64,000 bases of DNA from Pseudomonas fluorescens (GCF_902497785.1 NZ_CABVHK010000017.1:99798-163797), one strand, 5' to 3'; shown: positions 35,095-44,114, counted from the first letter of the stretch. The notes: a model not told the origin generated them from the letters alone. Program-made: numbers and translations.

Positions 35095-35877
35095 ATGAAG
35101 AAAACCATTCACACTCTGGCGCCATGGGCGTTGCCGATTCTGCTGTTGGCGGTGTGGCAGTTGTCGGTGTCGGCGGGCTGGTTGTCGACGCGGATTCTGC
35201 CGGCGCCAATCGCGGTCATCGAAGCCGGCGTGAGCCTGGTGCGCAGCGGCGAAATCTGGACGCACCTGGCAATCAGCGGCTGGCGCGCGGCGCTGGGATT
35301 CACGATCGGCGGCAGTATTGGTCTGGTGCTGGGGTTCATCACCGGCCTGTCGAAATGGGGCGAACGCCTGCTCGACAGCTCGGTGCAGATGATCCGCAAC
35401 GTGCCGCACCTGGCGCTGATTCCGCTGGTGATCCTATGGTTCGGCATCGACGAATCGGCGAAGATTTTTCTGGTGGCATTGGGCACGTTGTTCCCGATTT
35501 ACCTCAACACCTATCACGGCATCCGCAACGTCGATCCGGCGCTGGTGGAGATGGCGCGCAGTTATGGCTTGTCCGGTTTCAGCCTGTTCCGTCAGGTGAT
35601 CCTGCCGGGTGCGTTGCCTTCGATTCTGGTCGGCGTGCGCTTCGCCCTGGGCTTCATGTGGCTGACCTTGATCGTCGCCGAAACCATCTCTGCCAGCTCC
35701 GGTATCGGCTACCTGGCCATGAATGCCCGAGAGTTTTTGCAGACCGACGTGGTGGTGCTGGCGATCCTGTTGTACGCAGTGCTTGGCAAGCTTGCCGACC
35801 TTGCGGCCCGTGGACTGGAACGTGTCTGGCTGCGTTGGCATCCGGCGTACCAGGTTGCCAAAGGAGGTGCCGCATGA
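35095..35877 (+). CDS. ssuC: Aliphatic sulfonate ABC transporter permease
   Basis: The 260-residue inner-membrane permease has about six hydrophobic segments and the EAA-type coupling loop LVEMARSYGLSGFSLFRQVI near residue 155, followed by PGALPSILVGVRFALGFMW. It forms the membrane channel with SsuB as ATPase. Its start lies 8 bases after ssuD and its stop overlaps the ssuB start, so translation is coupled. Confidence 0.95.
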   Translation: MKKTIHTLAPWALPILLLAVWQLSVSAGWLSTRILPAPIAVIEAGVSLVRSGEIWTHLAISGWRAALGFTIGGSIGLVLGFITGLSKWGERLLDSSVQMIRNVPHLALIPLVILWFGIDESAKIFLVALGTLFPIYLNTYHGIRNVDPALVEMARSYGLSGFSLFRQVILPGALPSILVGVRFALGFMWLTLIVAETISASSGIGYLAMNAREFLQTDVVVLAILLYAVLGKLADLAARGLERVWLRWHPAYQVAKGGAA

Positions 35878-36680
35878 CCGCTCAACAACCTCCACGCCTG
35901 CTGCGCGGGATACCGCTGGTGGTGCGCAAACTGCAAAAGACCTTCGGCTCGCGGCAGGTGTTGCGCGAGATCGATCTGCACATTCCGGCCGGTCAATTCG
36001 TTGCCGTGGTAGGGCGCAGCGGTTGCGGTAAAAGCACCCTGTTGCGCTTGCTCGCCGGTCTCGATAAACCCACCGGTGGTGAGCTGCTGGCCGGCTCCGC
36101 GCCGCTGGGCGATGCGCGACAAGACACGCGATTGATGTTTCAGGAAGCGCGTCTGCTGCCGTGGAAAAAAGTCATCGACAACGTCGGTCTCGGGCTCAAG
36201 GGCAACTGGCGTCCGCAAGCGCTGGACGCGCTGGAATCGGTTGGCCTGGCGGACCGCGCCAATGAGTGGCCGGCGGCGCTGTCCGGTGGGCAGAAGCAAC
36301 GCGTGGCCCTGGCCCGCGCGCTGATCCATCAGCCGCGTCTGCTGTTGCTCGACGAGCCACTGGGCGCGCTGGATGCCCTGACCCGGATTGAAATGCAGCA
36401 ACTGATCGAGCGGCTCTGGCAGAAGCATGGTTTCACCGTGCTGCTGGTGACCCACGACGTCAGTGAAGCGGTGGCGATTGCCGACCGGGTGATCCTGATC
36501 GAAGAGGGCGAAGTTGGCCTCGACCTGCACGTGGAGCTGCCGCGCCCTCGGGTTCGTGGCTCCCATCGGCTGGCGGCGCTGGAGACCGAAGTCCTCAATC
36601 GCGTCCTCGCGTTACCCGGCCAACCGCCGGAACCGGAACCCGTTTCACCCTTGCCTACGCAATTGCGCTGGGCTCAATAA
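35874..36680 (+). CDS. ssuB: Aliphatic sulfonate ABC transporter ATPase
   Basis: The 268-residue ATPase has Walker A VVGRSGCGKSTLLRLLAG near residue 47, Q-loop LMFQEARLLPWKK, signature LSGGQKQRVALARAL, Walker B LLLLDEPLGALD and the switch histidine in LLVTHDVSEAVAIAD. It energises SsuC. The ATG at 35874 sits inside the ssuC stop and follows AAAGGAGG. The long C-terminal extension after the ATPase core is proline-rich. Confidence 0.95.
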   Translation: MTAQQPPRLLRGIPLVVRKLQKTFGSRQVLREIDLHIPAGQFVAVVGRSGCGKSTLLRLLAGLDKPTGGELLAGSAPLGDARQDTRLMFQEARLLPWKKVIDNVGLGLKGNWRPQALDALESVGLADRANEWPAALSGGQKQRVALARALIHQPRLLLLDEPLGALDALTRIEMQQLIERLWQKHGFTVLLVTHDVSEAVAIADRVILIEEGEVGLDLHVELPRPRVRGSHRLAALETEVLNRVLALPGQPPEPEPVSPLPTQLRWAQ

Positions 36681-36713
36681 CTCAAGCCTCATCCAACGAC
36701 AGGAATCAACATC

Positions 36714-36929
36714 ATGACTATCAAAGCCATCAACGTTCGTAACCAGTTCAAAGGCTCGATCAAGGAAATCGTATTGGGTGACGTGCTGTCGGAAATCGAC
36801 GTGCAGACCGCTTCCGGCATCGTCACTTCGGTGATTACCACTCGTTCGGTGAAAGAGCTGGAGCTGGTCGTCGGCAGCGAAGTGATCGCGTTTGTGAAAT
36901 CCACCGAGGTATCGATCGCCAAGTTGTAA
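36714..36929 (+). CDS. ssuF: Molybdopterin-binding (Mop/TOBE) protein SsuF
   Basis: The 71-residue protein is a single Mop domain: INVRNQFKGSIKEIVLGDVL at the start, VQTASGIVTSVITTRSVKEL in the middle and IAFVKSTEVSIAKL at the end. Such proteins bind molybdate or oxyanions. SsuF is required for full growth on sulfonates or sulfate esters in P. putida, although its precise role is unclear. It closes the ssu operon; a REPIN follows. Confidence 0.93.
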   Translation: MTIKAINVRNQFKGSIKEIVLGDVLSEIDVQTASGIVTSVITTRSVKELELVVGSEVIAFVKSTEVSIAKL

Positions 36930-36940
36930 GGGCGTCAGTC

Positions 36941-37013
36941 AAAAGATCGCAGCCTTCGGCAGCGCCTACAGAGGATGCTTACACCTGTAGGAGCTGCCGA
37001 AGGCTGCGATCTT
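36941..37013. repeat. REPIN, GATCGCAGCC family
   Basis: Inverted AAAAGATCGCAGCCTTCGGC and GTAGGAGCTGCCGAAGGCTG units lie between the convergent ssuF and TetR genes. The right arm abuts the TetR stop codon. Confidence 0.93.
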
Positions 37014-37649
37014 TCAAAGCGCGCCGCGCTTGTGCAGATACGGGGGCAGATACAGCCCCAGATAAGCATCAAACACACGCATCCCTTCCTCGGCCATGCG
37101 CGGCGTGATTTGCCCATGCTGTTGCACCGAGCGCGCATACACCCGATCACCCAACTCCATGGCCAGCGCAAACACATCGACATCGGTCGGCAGCTTCGGC
37201 AGTTCGAAATGATGATCGAACAGTTTGTGCATCAGGTCGCCCAGTTCAATGTCGTGCTGGCGGTCGGCCTGGGTGACTTCGGTCAGGCCGTGTTGCGCGA
37301 GGATCAGTTGGCGGGCGGCGGCGTCCTGGTCGTAGATGTCGAGCATGCGTTGTTCCACCAGCCGCGAGAGGTCGCGCCAACCGCTTAGCGCGTGGTGGTC
37401 GATGGGCGCTTGCAGGCAAGCGCGGAAGGCGGCATGGACGTCGGCGGTCAGCGCTTCGAGCAGGGCCGGGACACTGGCGAAGAAGTGGTAGACGGAGGAG
37501 GGCGGAATCTCCGCGCGCTCGGCGACGCTGTAGATCGACAGACTGGCCACGCCCTCGGCGGCCAGCAGCGTGCGGGCGGCATCGAGTATCGAATCGATCC
37601 GGGCCTGGCTGCGGGCGCGGGGTTTGCGAACGGTGGCGAGTCGGGTCAT
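37014..37649 (-). CDS. TetR family transcriptional regulator
   Basis: The 211-residue repressor-type protein has an N-terminal helix-turn-helix (RIDSILDAARTLLAAEGVAS, LSIYSVAERAEIPPSSVYHF) and a variable ligand-binding C-terminal domain. The ATG at 37649 follows AGGAG. It is downstream of spuI on the same strand, beyond a terminator and a REPIN, and converges on ssuF. A role in polyamine or sulfur control is possible from position only; target and ligand are not identifiable. Confidence 0.9.
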   Translation of the reverse strand: MTRLATVRKPRARSQARIDSILDAARTLLAAEGVASLSIYSVAERAEIPPSSVYHFFASVPALLEALTADVHAAFRACLQAPIDHHALSGWRDLSRLVEQRMLDIYDQDAAARQLILAQHGLTEVTQADRQHDIELGDLMHKLFDHHFELPKLPTDVDVFALAMELGDRVYARSVQQHGQITPRMAEEGMRVFDAYLGLYLPPYLHKRGAL

Positions 37650-37710
37650 TGAAGTCTCCTGCGGGGCAGCGGGCATTGTACGAGCAGGCACCTGTGTTGT
37701 CTGCCTGGCC

Positions 37711-37804
37711 GCCATCGCGAGCAAGCTCGCTCCCACAGTTGATCTTCAGCGAAATGAAATTTGAGTAAGCAGGAAGTCCTTGTGGGAGCGAGCTTGCTCG
37801 CGAT
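37711..37804. repeat. REPIN, GTGGGAGCGAGCTTGCTCGCGA family
   Basis: ATCGCGAGCAAGCTCGCTCCCAC and GTGGGAGCGAGCTTGCTCGCGAT face each other across a spacer of about 45 bases unrelated to the full-length subtype. It lies between spuI and the TetR gene. Confidence 0.93.
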
Positions 37805-37820
37805 CCGCCGCAGGCGGCCA

Positions 37821-37864
37821 TAAAAAAACGCCGTCGGCCTTATCAGCCGACGGCGTTCTTTTTT
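37821..37864. terminator. Intrinsic terminator after spuI
   Basis: AACGCCGTCGGC / GCCGACGGCGTT with A and T runs on both sides gives a strong stem just past the spuI stop (minus strand). Confidence 0.92.
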
Positions 37865-37876
37865 ACTGCAATCGCG

Positions 37877-39253
37877 TTAAACGGTATGCAGATACCAGTT
37901 GTACTCAAGGTCGGAGATGGAGTGTTCGAACTCTTCCAGCTCACTTTCCTTGCAGGCCACGAAGATATCGATGTATTTCGGATCGATGTACCTGGCCATG
38001 ACTTCGCTGTCGTCCAGCTCGCGCAGTGCATCGCGCAGGTTGTTCGGCAGGCTTTGCTCGTTCTGCTCGTAGGAGTTGCCTTCCACGGGCGCGCCCGGCT
38101 CGATCTTGTTGGTCAGGCCGTGGTGCACGCCCGCCAGCACCGAAGCCATCAACAGGTACGGGTTGGCGTCGGCGCCGGCCACGCGATGCTCGATACGCAC
38201 GGCATCGGAGGAACCGGTCGGCACGCGGATCGCCACGGTGCGGTTGTCCAGGCCCCAGCACGGCGAGTTCGGCACGTAGAACTGTGCGCCGAAACGACGG
38301 TAGGAGTTGACGTTCGGGCAGAGGAAAGCCATCTGCGCGGGCAGGGTCTCGAGCACACCGCCGATCGCGTGACGCAGTGCGGCGTTCTGCTCGGGATCCT
38401 CGCTGGCAAAAATGTTTTTGCCATCTTTATCAAGAATCGAGATGTGCACGTGCAGACCATTGCCCGCCTGGCCCGGGTAAGGCTTGGCCATGAACGTGGT
38501 GTCCATTTCATGGTCGTAGGCGATGTTTTTGATCAGGCGCTTGAGCAGGACTGCGTAGTCGCACGCCTTGATCGGGTCGGCCACGTGGTGCAGGTTCACT
38601 TCAAACTGCGCCGGGGCACTTTCCTTGACGATCGCGTCGGCCGGGATGCCTTGCTCTTTCGCACCTTCCAGAATGTCCTGGAGGCAGTCGACGTATTCGT
38701 CGAGGTCGTCGATCAGGTAGACCTGTGTCGAATGCGGGCGCTTACCGGACACTGGCGAGCGTGGCGGCTGCGGACGACCGTTCACGTTCTCCTGGTCGAT
38801 CAGGTAGAACTCCAGTTCGAATGCGGCGCAGATGGTCAGGCCCATTTCGTCGAACTTGCGCACGACATTGGCCAGCACTTCTCGCGGGTCGGCAAAGAAC
38901 GGCTGGCCTTCGAGCTCGTGCATGGTCATCAACAGTTGCGCGGTCGGGCGCTTCTGCCAGGGCTCATTGCACAGGGTGTCAGGGATTGGATAGCAGATTC
39001 GGTCAGCATCGCCGATGTCCAGGCCCAGGCCGGTGCTTTCCACCGTCGAACCGTTGATATCCAGAGCAAATAGAGAGGCCGGCAGGTTGATGCCTTTCTC
39101 GTAAACCTTGTGGAGACTGGTGCGTTCAATGCGCTTGCCGCGCACCACACCATTCATATCCGCAATCAGAAGGTCAACGTACAGAACCTCAGGATGTTCC
39201 TTAAGGAACGCGTTCGCTTCGTTAAGCTGAACGGCACGCGGGGGTACCGACAT
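37877..39253 (-). CDS. spuI: Glutamine synthetase-family glutamylpolyamine synthetase
   Basis: The 458-residue enzyme has the type I glutamine synthetase fold. It shows DLLIADMNGVVRGKRIE near the N-terminus, AFELEFYLIDQENVNGRPQP (metal-binding glutamates), AKPYPGQAGNGLHVHISILD and FLCPNVNSYRRFGAQFYVPN. In pseudomonads this locus encodes a gamma-glutamylpolyamine synthetase that ligates glutamate to putrescine-type amines. It is divergent from the spu operon, the expected spuI position. Substrate preference among the PauA paralogues is not readable here. Confidence 0.87.
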   Translation of the reverse strand: MSVPPRAVQLNEANAFLKEHPEVLYVDLLIADMNGVVRGKRIERTSLHKVYEKGINLPASLFALDINGSTVESTGLGLDIGDADRICYPIPDTLCNEPWQKRPTAQLLMTMHELEGQPFFADPREVLANVVRKFDEMGLTICAAFELEFYLIDQENVNGRPQPPRSPVSGKRPHSTQVYLIDDLDEYVDCLQDILEGAKEQGIPADAIVKESAPAQFEVNLHHVADPIKACDYAVLLKRLIKNIAYDHEMDTTFMAKPYPGQAGNGLHVHISILDKDGKNIFASEDPEQNAALRHAIGGVLETLPAQMAFLCPNVNSYRRFGAQFYVPNSPCWGLDNRTVAIRVPTGSSDAVRIEHRVAGADANPYLLMASVLAGVHHGLTNKIEPGAPVEGNSYEQNEQSLPNNLRDALRELDDSEVMARYIDPKYIDIFVACKESELEEFEHSISDLEYNWYLHTV

Positions 39254-39531
39254 GATGCAACACCTTTGTTGTTAAAAATATCAATCATTGATCTCTTCGG
39301 GTTTCAGTCAACCCGAACGGCATGCCGAAGTCAAGCGAGGCCTTTTTTGCCCTAAAAAAGCGCCCGTGAGGCTTTTTTGAGGCACTTTGGGGCGTTTTTA
39401 TGCCATTGAGCGCTTTGCCGTCCGCGGGCTTGAGCGGGCCGTGTTGTATTTTTTACGGGGGTGTTGTGTAAAAAAATGAACAAGGCTAAGCTCGATTCAA
39501 ACCCATAACAGCAATAATACCGGGGTGCTTC
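39254..39531. promoter_or_regulatory. Divergent control region between spuI and the spu operon
   Basis: This 278-base region holds AAAAAAGC (39354-39361) and GCTTTTTT (39371-39378) as a hairpin, two GAGGC(C)TTTTTTG elements near 39337 and 39369, and an inverted repeat TTTTTTAC / GTAAAAAA (39449-39475). These symmetrical A/T tracts could be regulator sites for polyamine induction. No known consensus was matched with confidence. Confidence 0.5.
39449..39475. promoter_or_regulatory. Inverted repeat upstream of the spu operon
   Basis: TTTTTTAC, 11 bases, GTAAAAAA: a perfect 8-base dyad about 57 bases before the spuA-remnant start. It may be an operator. Confidence 0.4.
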
Positions 39532-39840
39532 ATGTCTCGCCTGCCGTTAATCGGCGTCGCCATCTGCTCCAGGCAGATCGGTCTGCATGCTTATCACATC
39601 AGTGGCGATCGTAACGCTCACGCCAAGGCCCGTATTGCCCAAGGCGTGCCGTCGACTCTGCCTTCCCCGGCGTTCCTGCTGGCTCCGTCCGATATTCTGG
39701 ACGGTCTGCACGACAATCTGTTTACGGCTCATCCTTCCAATATAGAACTGTTTTACCTTGGCAGCCCGACCAACGCGTCGGCGGCTGCTCATGATTCTGC
39801 ACGCACGACTAAATTTTCGCTCGCTGCGCCGCTGCCCTGA
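39532..39840 (+). pseudogene. spuA: Truncated spuA (gamma-glutamyl-GABA hydrolase) remnant
   Basis: A 102-residue ORF begins MSRLPLIGVAICSRQIGLHA YHISGD, the typical start of SpuA/PuuD class-I amidotransferase-like hydrolases, and keeps a diverged SDILDGLHDNLFTAHPSNIE block. The full family length is about 250 residues. The catalytic GICRG cysteine segment and the C-terminal His/Glu are absent, and only 108 bases follow before spuB. It occupies the spuA place in an otherwise complete spu operon, so it is best read as a 3'-deleted, drifting remnant. The open frame has no internal stop, so a short protein may still be made. Confidence 0.75.
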
Positions 39841-39948
39841 CGGGTATTGGTACGCGGCAGTTGCAGTGTCAATCTGTACCAAGCGACGCCGATGCGTCAA
39901 ACAACGCCTGACTTATAAGAGTCAGGAAACTCAGCCTAAGAGGCATTT

Positions 39949-41307
39949 ATGAGTAACAACCTCGACCAGCTCACCGATTGGTTGAAAGACCACAAGATCA
40001 CAGAAGTCGAATGCATGATCGCCGACTTGACCGGGATCACCCGGGGCAAGATTTCGCCGACCAACAAGTTCATTGCTGAAAAGGGCATGCGCCTGCCCGA
40101 GAGCGTTCTGCTGCAGACCGTGACCGGCGACTATGTCGAAGACGACATCTATTACGAACTGCTCGACCCGGCCGACATCGACATGATCTGCCGCCCCGAC
40201 CAGAACGCAGTGTACGTGGTGCCGTGGTCCATCGAGCCGACCGCTCAGGTGATCCACGACACCTACGACAAGCAAGGCAACCCGATTGAGCTGTCGCCGC
40301 GCAACGTGCTCAAGAAAGTCTTGAAACTCTATGCCGACAAGGGCTGGCAGCCGATCGTGGCGCCGGAAATGGAGTTTTACCTGACCAAGCGCAGCGACGA
40401 CCCGGACTACCCGTTGCAACCGCCGATTGGCCGTTCCGGGCGCCCGGAAACCGGCCGTCAGTCGTTCTCCATTGAAGCGGCCAACGAATTCGATCCGCTG
40501 TTCGAAGACGTCTACGACTGGTGCGAATTGCAGGAGCTGGACCTCGACACGCTGATCCACGAGGACGGCACGGCGCAGATGGAAATCAACTTCCGTCACG
40601 GCGATGCCCTGTCGTTGGCCGACCAGATTCTGATCTTCAAGCGCACCATGCGCGAAGCTGCGCTCAAGCACGATGTGGCGGCGACCTTCATGGCCAAGCC
40701 CATGACCGGCGAGCCCGGCAGTGCGATGCACTTGCACCAGAGCATCATCGACATGGAGACCGGCAAAAACGTGTTCTCCAATGAAGACGGGACCATGAGC
40801 CAGTTGTTCCTGCACCACATCGGTGGCTTGCAGAAACTGATCCCCGAACTGTTGCCGCTGTTCGCCCCGAACGTGAACTCGTTCCGCCGCTTCCTGCCGG
40901 ATACCTCGGCGCCGGTGAACGTGGAGTGGGGCGAAGAGAACCGCACCGTGGGCCTGCGGGTTCCGGATGCCGGGCCGCAAAACCGTCGGGTGGAAAACCG
41001 CCTGCCGGGTGCCGACGCCAACCCTTACCTGGCGATTGCCGCGAGCCTGCTGTGCGGCTATATCGGCATGGTCGAAGGCCTGAACCCGAGTGCGCCGGTG
41101 GTGGGGCGCGGCTATGAACGCCGCAACCTGCGCCTGCCACTGACCATCGAAGACGCGCTGGAACGCATGGAAAACAGCGCGACCATCGAGAAGTACCTGG
41201 GCAAGAAATTCATCACTGGCTACGTCGCGGTCAAGCGGGCCGAGCATGAAAACTTCAAGCGCGTCATCAGCTCATGGGAGCGGGAATTCCTGCTCTTCGC
41301 CGTCTGA
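39949..41307 (+). CDS. spuB: Glutamine synthetase-family glutamylpolyamine synthetase
   Basis: The 452-residue protein is a second glutamine-synthetase-fold ligase of the region. It contains MIADLTGITRGKISPTNKFI, APEMEFYLTKRSDDPDYPLQ, FMAKPMTGEPGSAMHLHQSI and LFAPNVNSFRRFLPDTSAPV. It should make gamma-glutamylputrescine or related compounds for catabolism. It matches the spuB position, between the spuA remnant and spuC (58-base gap). The AAGAGGC before ATG 39949 is the likely ribosome binding site. Confidence 0.9.
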   Translation: MSNNLDQLTDWLKDHKITEVECMIADLTGITRGKISPTNKFIAEKGMRLPESVLLQTVTGDYVEDDIYYELLDPADIDMICRPDQNAVYVVPWSIEPTAQVIHDTYDKQGNPIELSPRNVLKKVLKLYADKGWQPIVAPEMEFYLTKRSDDPDYPLQPPIGRSGRPETGRQSFSIEAANEFDPLFEDVYDWCELQELDLDTLIHEDGTAQMEINFRHGDALSLADQILIFKRTMREAALKHDVAATFMAKPMTGEPGSAMHLHQSIIDMETGKNVFSNEDGTMSQLFLHHIGGLQKLIPELLPLFAPNVNSFRRFLPDTSAPVNVEWGEENRTVGLRVPDAGPQNRRVENRLPGADANPYLAIAASLLCGYIGMVEGLNPSAPVVGRGYERRNLRLPLTIEDALERMENSATIEKYLGKKFITGYVAVKRAEHENFKRVISSWEREFLLFAV

Positions 41308-41365
41308 TGCGCCGGGCGCCGCTGACGCTAGCGGCGCTTTCACCGAAATCTTTAGGAGAATTCGC

Positions 41366-42730
41366 ATGACCAGCAACAACCCGCAAACCCGTGAATGGCA
41401 AGCCCTGAGCAATGATCATCACCTGGCGCCGTTCAGCGACTTCAAGCAGCTGAAAGAGAAAGGCCCGCGGATCATCACCAGCGCCAAAGGCGTTTACCTC
41501 TGGGACAGCGAAGGCAACAAGATCCTCGACGGCATGGCCGGCCTGTGGTGCGTAGCGATTGGCTACGGTCGCGATGAACTGGCGGATGCTGCCAGCAAAC
41601 AGATGCGCGAACTGCCTTACTACAACCTGTTCTTCCAGACCGCTCACCCGCCGGTGCTGGAACTGGCCAAAGCCATTGCCGATATCGCGCCAGAGGGCAT
41701 GAACCATGTGTTCTTCACCGGTTCCGGTTCCGAAGGCAACGACACCATGCTGCGCATGGTCCGCCATTATTGGGCGATCAAGGGTCAGCCGAACAAGAAA
41801 GTCATCATCAGCCGCAAGAACGGCTATCACGGTTCCACCGTGGCCGGCGCGAGCCTGGGTGGCATGACTTACATGCACGAACAGGGCGACTTGCCGATCC
41901 CGGGCATCGTCCACATTGCCCAGCCTTACTGGTTCAGTGAAGGCGGCGACATGACACCGGAAGAGTTCGGTGTGTGGGCGGCGAATCAGCTGGAAGAAAA
42001 AATTCTCGAAGTCGGCGTGGACAACGTCGGTGCGTTTATTGCCGAGCCGATTCAGGGCGCCGGCGGCGTGATCATTCCGCCAGAGACCTACTGGCCGCGC
42101 ATCAAGGAAATCCTCGCCAAGTACGACATCCTGTTCGTGGCGGACGAAGTGATCTGTGGCTTCGGCCGCACCGGCGAGTGGTTCGGTACTGATTTCTACG
42201 GCCTCAAGCCCGACATGATGACCATCGCCAAAGGCCTGACGTCCGGCTACATCCCGATGGGTGGGTTGATCGTGCGTGATGAGGTGGTCGCAGTGCTCAA
42301 CGAGGGCGGCGATTTCAACCATGGCTTCACCTATTCCGGGCACCCGGTGGCCGCTGCGGTGGCGCTGGAAAATATCCGCATCCTGCGCGAAGAAAAAATT
42401 ATCGAGCGCGTTCATGCGGAAACGGCACCCTATTTGCAAAAGCGTCTGCGGGAGCTGAGCGATCACCCGTTGGTGGGGGAAGTGCGTGGGGTCGGTCTGT
42501 TGGGGGCCATCGAACTGGTTCAGGACAAGGCCACGCGCAAGCGTTATGAAGGCAAGGGCGTCGGCATGATTTGCCGCACGTTCTGCTTCGACAACGGCCT
42601 GATCATGCGTGCCGTGGGCGACACCATGATCATTGCTCCGCCGCTGGTGATTACCAAGGCTGAAATCGATGAGCTGGTGACCAAGGCACGCAAGTGTCTG
42701 GACCTGACCCTGAGTGCATTGCAGGGCTAA
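41366..42730 (+). CDS. spuC: Polyamine:pyruvate aminotransferase
   Basis: The 454-residue class III PLP aminotransferase moves amino groups from putrescine-type polyamines to pyruvate. Features are MAGLWCVAIGYGRDELADAA, the PLP phosphate region VFFTGSGSEGNDTMLRMVRH, KNGYHGSTVAGASLGG, FVADEVICGFGRTGEWFG and the PLP lysine in MTIAKGLTSGYIPMGG near residue 290. The ATG at 41366 follows TAGGAG; the long upstream frame overlaps spuB and is rejected. Confidence 0.95.
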   Translation: MTSNNPQTREWQALSNDHHLAPFSDFKQLKEKGPRIITSAKGVYLWDSEGNKILDGMAGLWCVAIGYGRDELADAASKQMRELPYYNLFFQTAHPPVLELAKAIADIAPEGMNHVFFTGSGSEGNDTMLRMVRHYWAIKGQPNKKVIISRKNGYHGSTVAGASLGGMTYMHEQGDLPIPGIVHIAQPYWFSEGGDMTPEEFGVWAANQLEEKILEVGVDNVGAFIAEPIQGAGGVIIPPETYWPRIKEILAKYDILFVADEVICGFGRTGEWFGTDFYGLKPDMMTIAKGLTSGYIPMGGLIVRDEVVAVLNEGGDFNHGFTYSGHPVAAAVALENIRILREEKIIERVHAETAPYLQKRLRELSDHPLVGEVRGVGLLGAIELVQDKATRKRYEGKGVGMICRTFCFDNGLIMRAVGDTMIIAPPLVITKAEIDELVTKARKCLDLTLSALQG

Positions 42731-42896
42731 GTGCTAGGCTCTGAGCGGGGTGTGAAGTTTGCATGTCGCTCGGGGCAAATAAAGGATCGGACTTTCCTTG
42801 AAAGCCTGCCTTGGATCTTGCCAGACTACCCACCGTTCGGAAGCCCGGGAAGTGGCCGCCGGCACGTGGTTAAAAAGAATAATCGGAGCATTACCC

Positions 42897-44009
42897 ATGA
42901 AGGCATTAGGTATGAAGATAGCTGGCAAGACCCTCCTCGCCATGTCCCTGATGGGCGTGATGGCGGGCGCAGTTCAGGCGGATGACAAGGTTCTTCACGT
43001 GTACAACTGGTCCGATTACATCGCACCGGACACCGTCAAGAAGTTCGAAGCCGAGTCGGGGATCAAGGTTGTCTACGACGTATTCGACAGCAACGAAACC
43101 CTGGAAGCCAAGTTGCTGGCAGGCAAGTCCGGCTACGACATCGTCGTACCGTCGAACAACTTCCTGGCCAAGCAGATCAAGGCCGGCGTTTACCAGAAGC
43201 TCGACAAGTCCAAGCTGCCTAACTGGAAAAACCTGAACACAGACCTGCTCAAAGCGGTGTCGGTGAGTGACCCGGGCAACGAACATGCGTTCCCGTACAT
43301 GTGGGGTTCGATCGGTATCGGTTTCAACGCCGAGAAGGTCAAGGCTGCACTGGGTGCCGATGCACCGACCAATTCCTGGGACCTGATCTTCAAACCTGAA
43401 AACGCCGCGAAGTTGAAATCGTGCGGGATCAGCGTCCTCGATTCGCCAACCGAGATGATTCCGGTGGCGTTGCATTACCTGGGCTATCCAACCGACAGCC
43501 AGGACAAAAAACAACTGGCCGAAGCCGAAGCGCTGTTCCTGAAAGTTCGTCCTTCGATCGGTTACTTTCACTCGTCCAAGTACATCTCCGACCTGGCCAA
43601 CGGCAACATCTGCGTGGCCATCGGTTACTCGGGTGACATCTACCAGGCCAAGTCCCGCGCGGCTGAAGCCGGTGACAAGGTGAAAGTCAGCTACAACATT
43701 CCGAAGGAAGGTGCCGGCAGCTTCTACGACATGGTCGCCATCCCTAAAGATGCCGAAAACGTCGAAGGCGCCTACAAGTTCATGACCTTCCTGATGAAGC
43801 CGGAAATCATGGCTGAAATCACCGACGCCGTGCGCTTCCCGAACGGTAACGCGGCGGCCACCCCGCTGGTTGCTAAAGACATTACCGGCGACCCGGGCAT
43901 CTACCCACCTGCGGACGTGTTGGCCAAGCTGTACGCGATTGCCGATTTGCCGGCCGCAACCCAACGCATCCTGACGCGCAGCTGGACCAAGATCAAATCG
44001 GGTAAATAA
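42897..44009 (+). CDS. spuD: Polyamine ABC transporter, periplasmic binding protein
   Basis: The 370-residue PotF-type protein has a signal peptide ending MAGAVQADDKVLHVYNWSDY. It continues IVYDVFDSNETLEAKLLAG-like sequence and YDIVVPSNNFLAKQIKAGVY, and ends LTRSWTKIKSGK. SpuD binds putrescine in P. aeruginosa. The ATG at 42897 follows CGGAGC; a second ATG 15 bases later would also keep the signal peptide. A REPIN separates it from spuE, which may raise its level relative to the rest of the transporter. Confidence 0.93.
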   Translation: MKALGMKIAGKTLLAMSLMGVMAGAVQADDKVLHVYNWSDYIAPDTVKKFEAESGIKVVYDVFDSNETLEAKLLAGKSGYDIVVPSNNFLAKQIKAGVYQKLDKSKLPNWKNLNTDLLKAVSVSDPGNEHAFPYMWGSIGIGFNAEKVKAALGADAPTNSWDLIFKPENAAKLKSCGISVLDSPTEMIPVALHYLGYPTDSQDKKQLAEAEALFLKVRPSIGYFHSSKYISDLANGNICVAIGYSGDIYQAKSRAAEAGDKVKVSYNIPKEGAGSFYDMVAIPKDAENVEGAYKFMTFLMKPEIMAEITDAVRFPNGNAAATPLVAKDITGDPGIYPPADVLAKLYAIADLPAATQRILTRSWTKIKSGK

Positions 44010-44012
44010 CCT

Positions 44013-44114
44013 TTGTAGGAGCGAGCTTGCTCGCGAAGAACTCAAGAGCGACGCGGGGCATCAGGTTCCCCGCGTTAACGTTGACGACCATCGCGAGCAA
44101 GCTCGCTCCTACAG
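44013..44114. repeat. REPIN, GTAGGAGCGAGCTTGCTCGCGA family, full-length subtype
   Basis: Inverted REP units enclose the conserved spacer type (GCGACGCGGGG...CCCGCGTTAACGTTGACGACCAT). It lies inside the spu operon, between spuD and spuE. Confidence 0.94.

Noticed and set aside
34941..36680. Extending ssuB upstream to give a 579-residue protein
   Set aside because: The upstream part is out of frame with ssuD and ssuC and lacks homology. The ATG at 35874 with AAAGGAGG gives a normal ATPase.
37246..37821. 191-codon minus-strand frame over the TetR gene and REPIN
   Set aside because: It runs across the REPIN and in another frame through the TetR helix-turn-helix coding region, so it is a shadow.
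39841..39948. Remaining spuA coding sequence between the remnant and spuB
   Set aside because: None of the three forward frames in this 108-base stretch shows the expected catalytic-cysteine or histidine segments.
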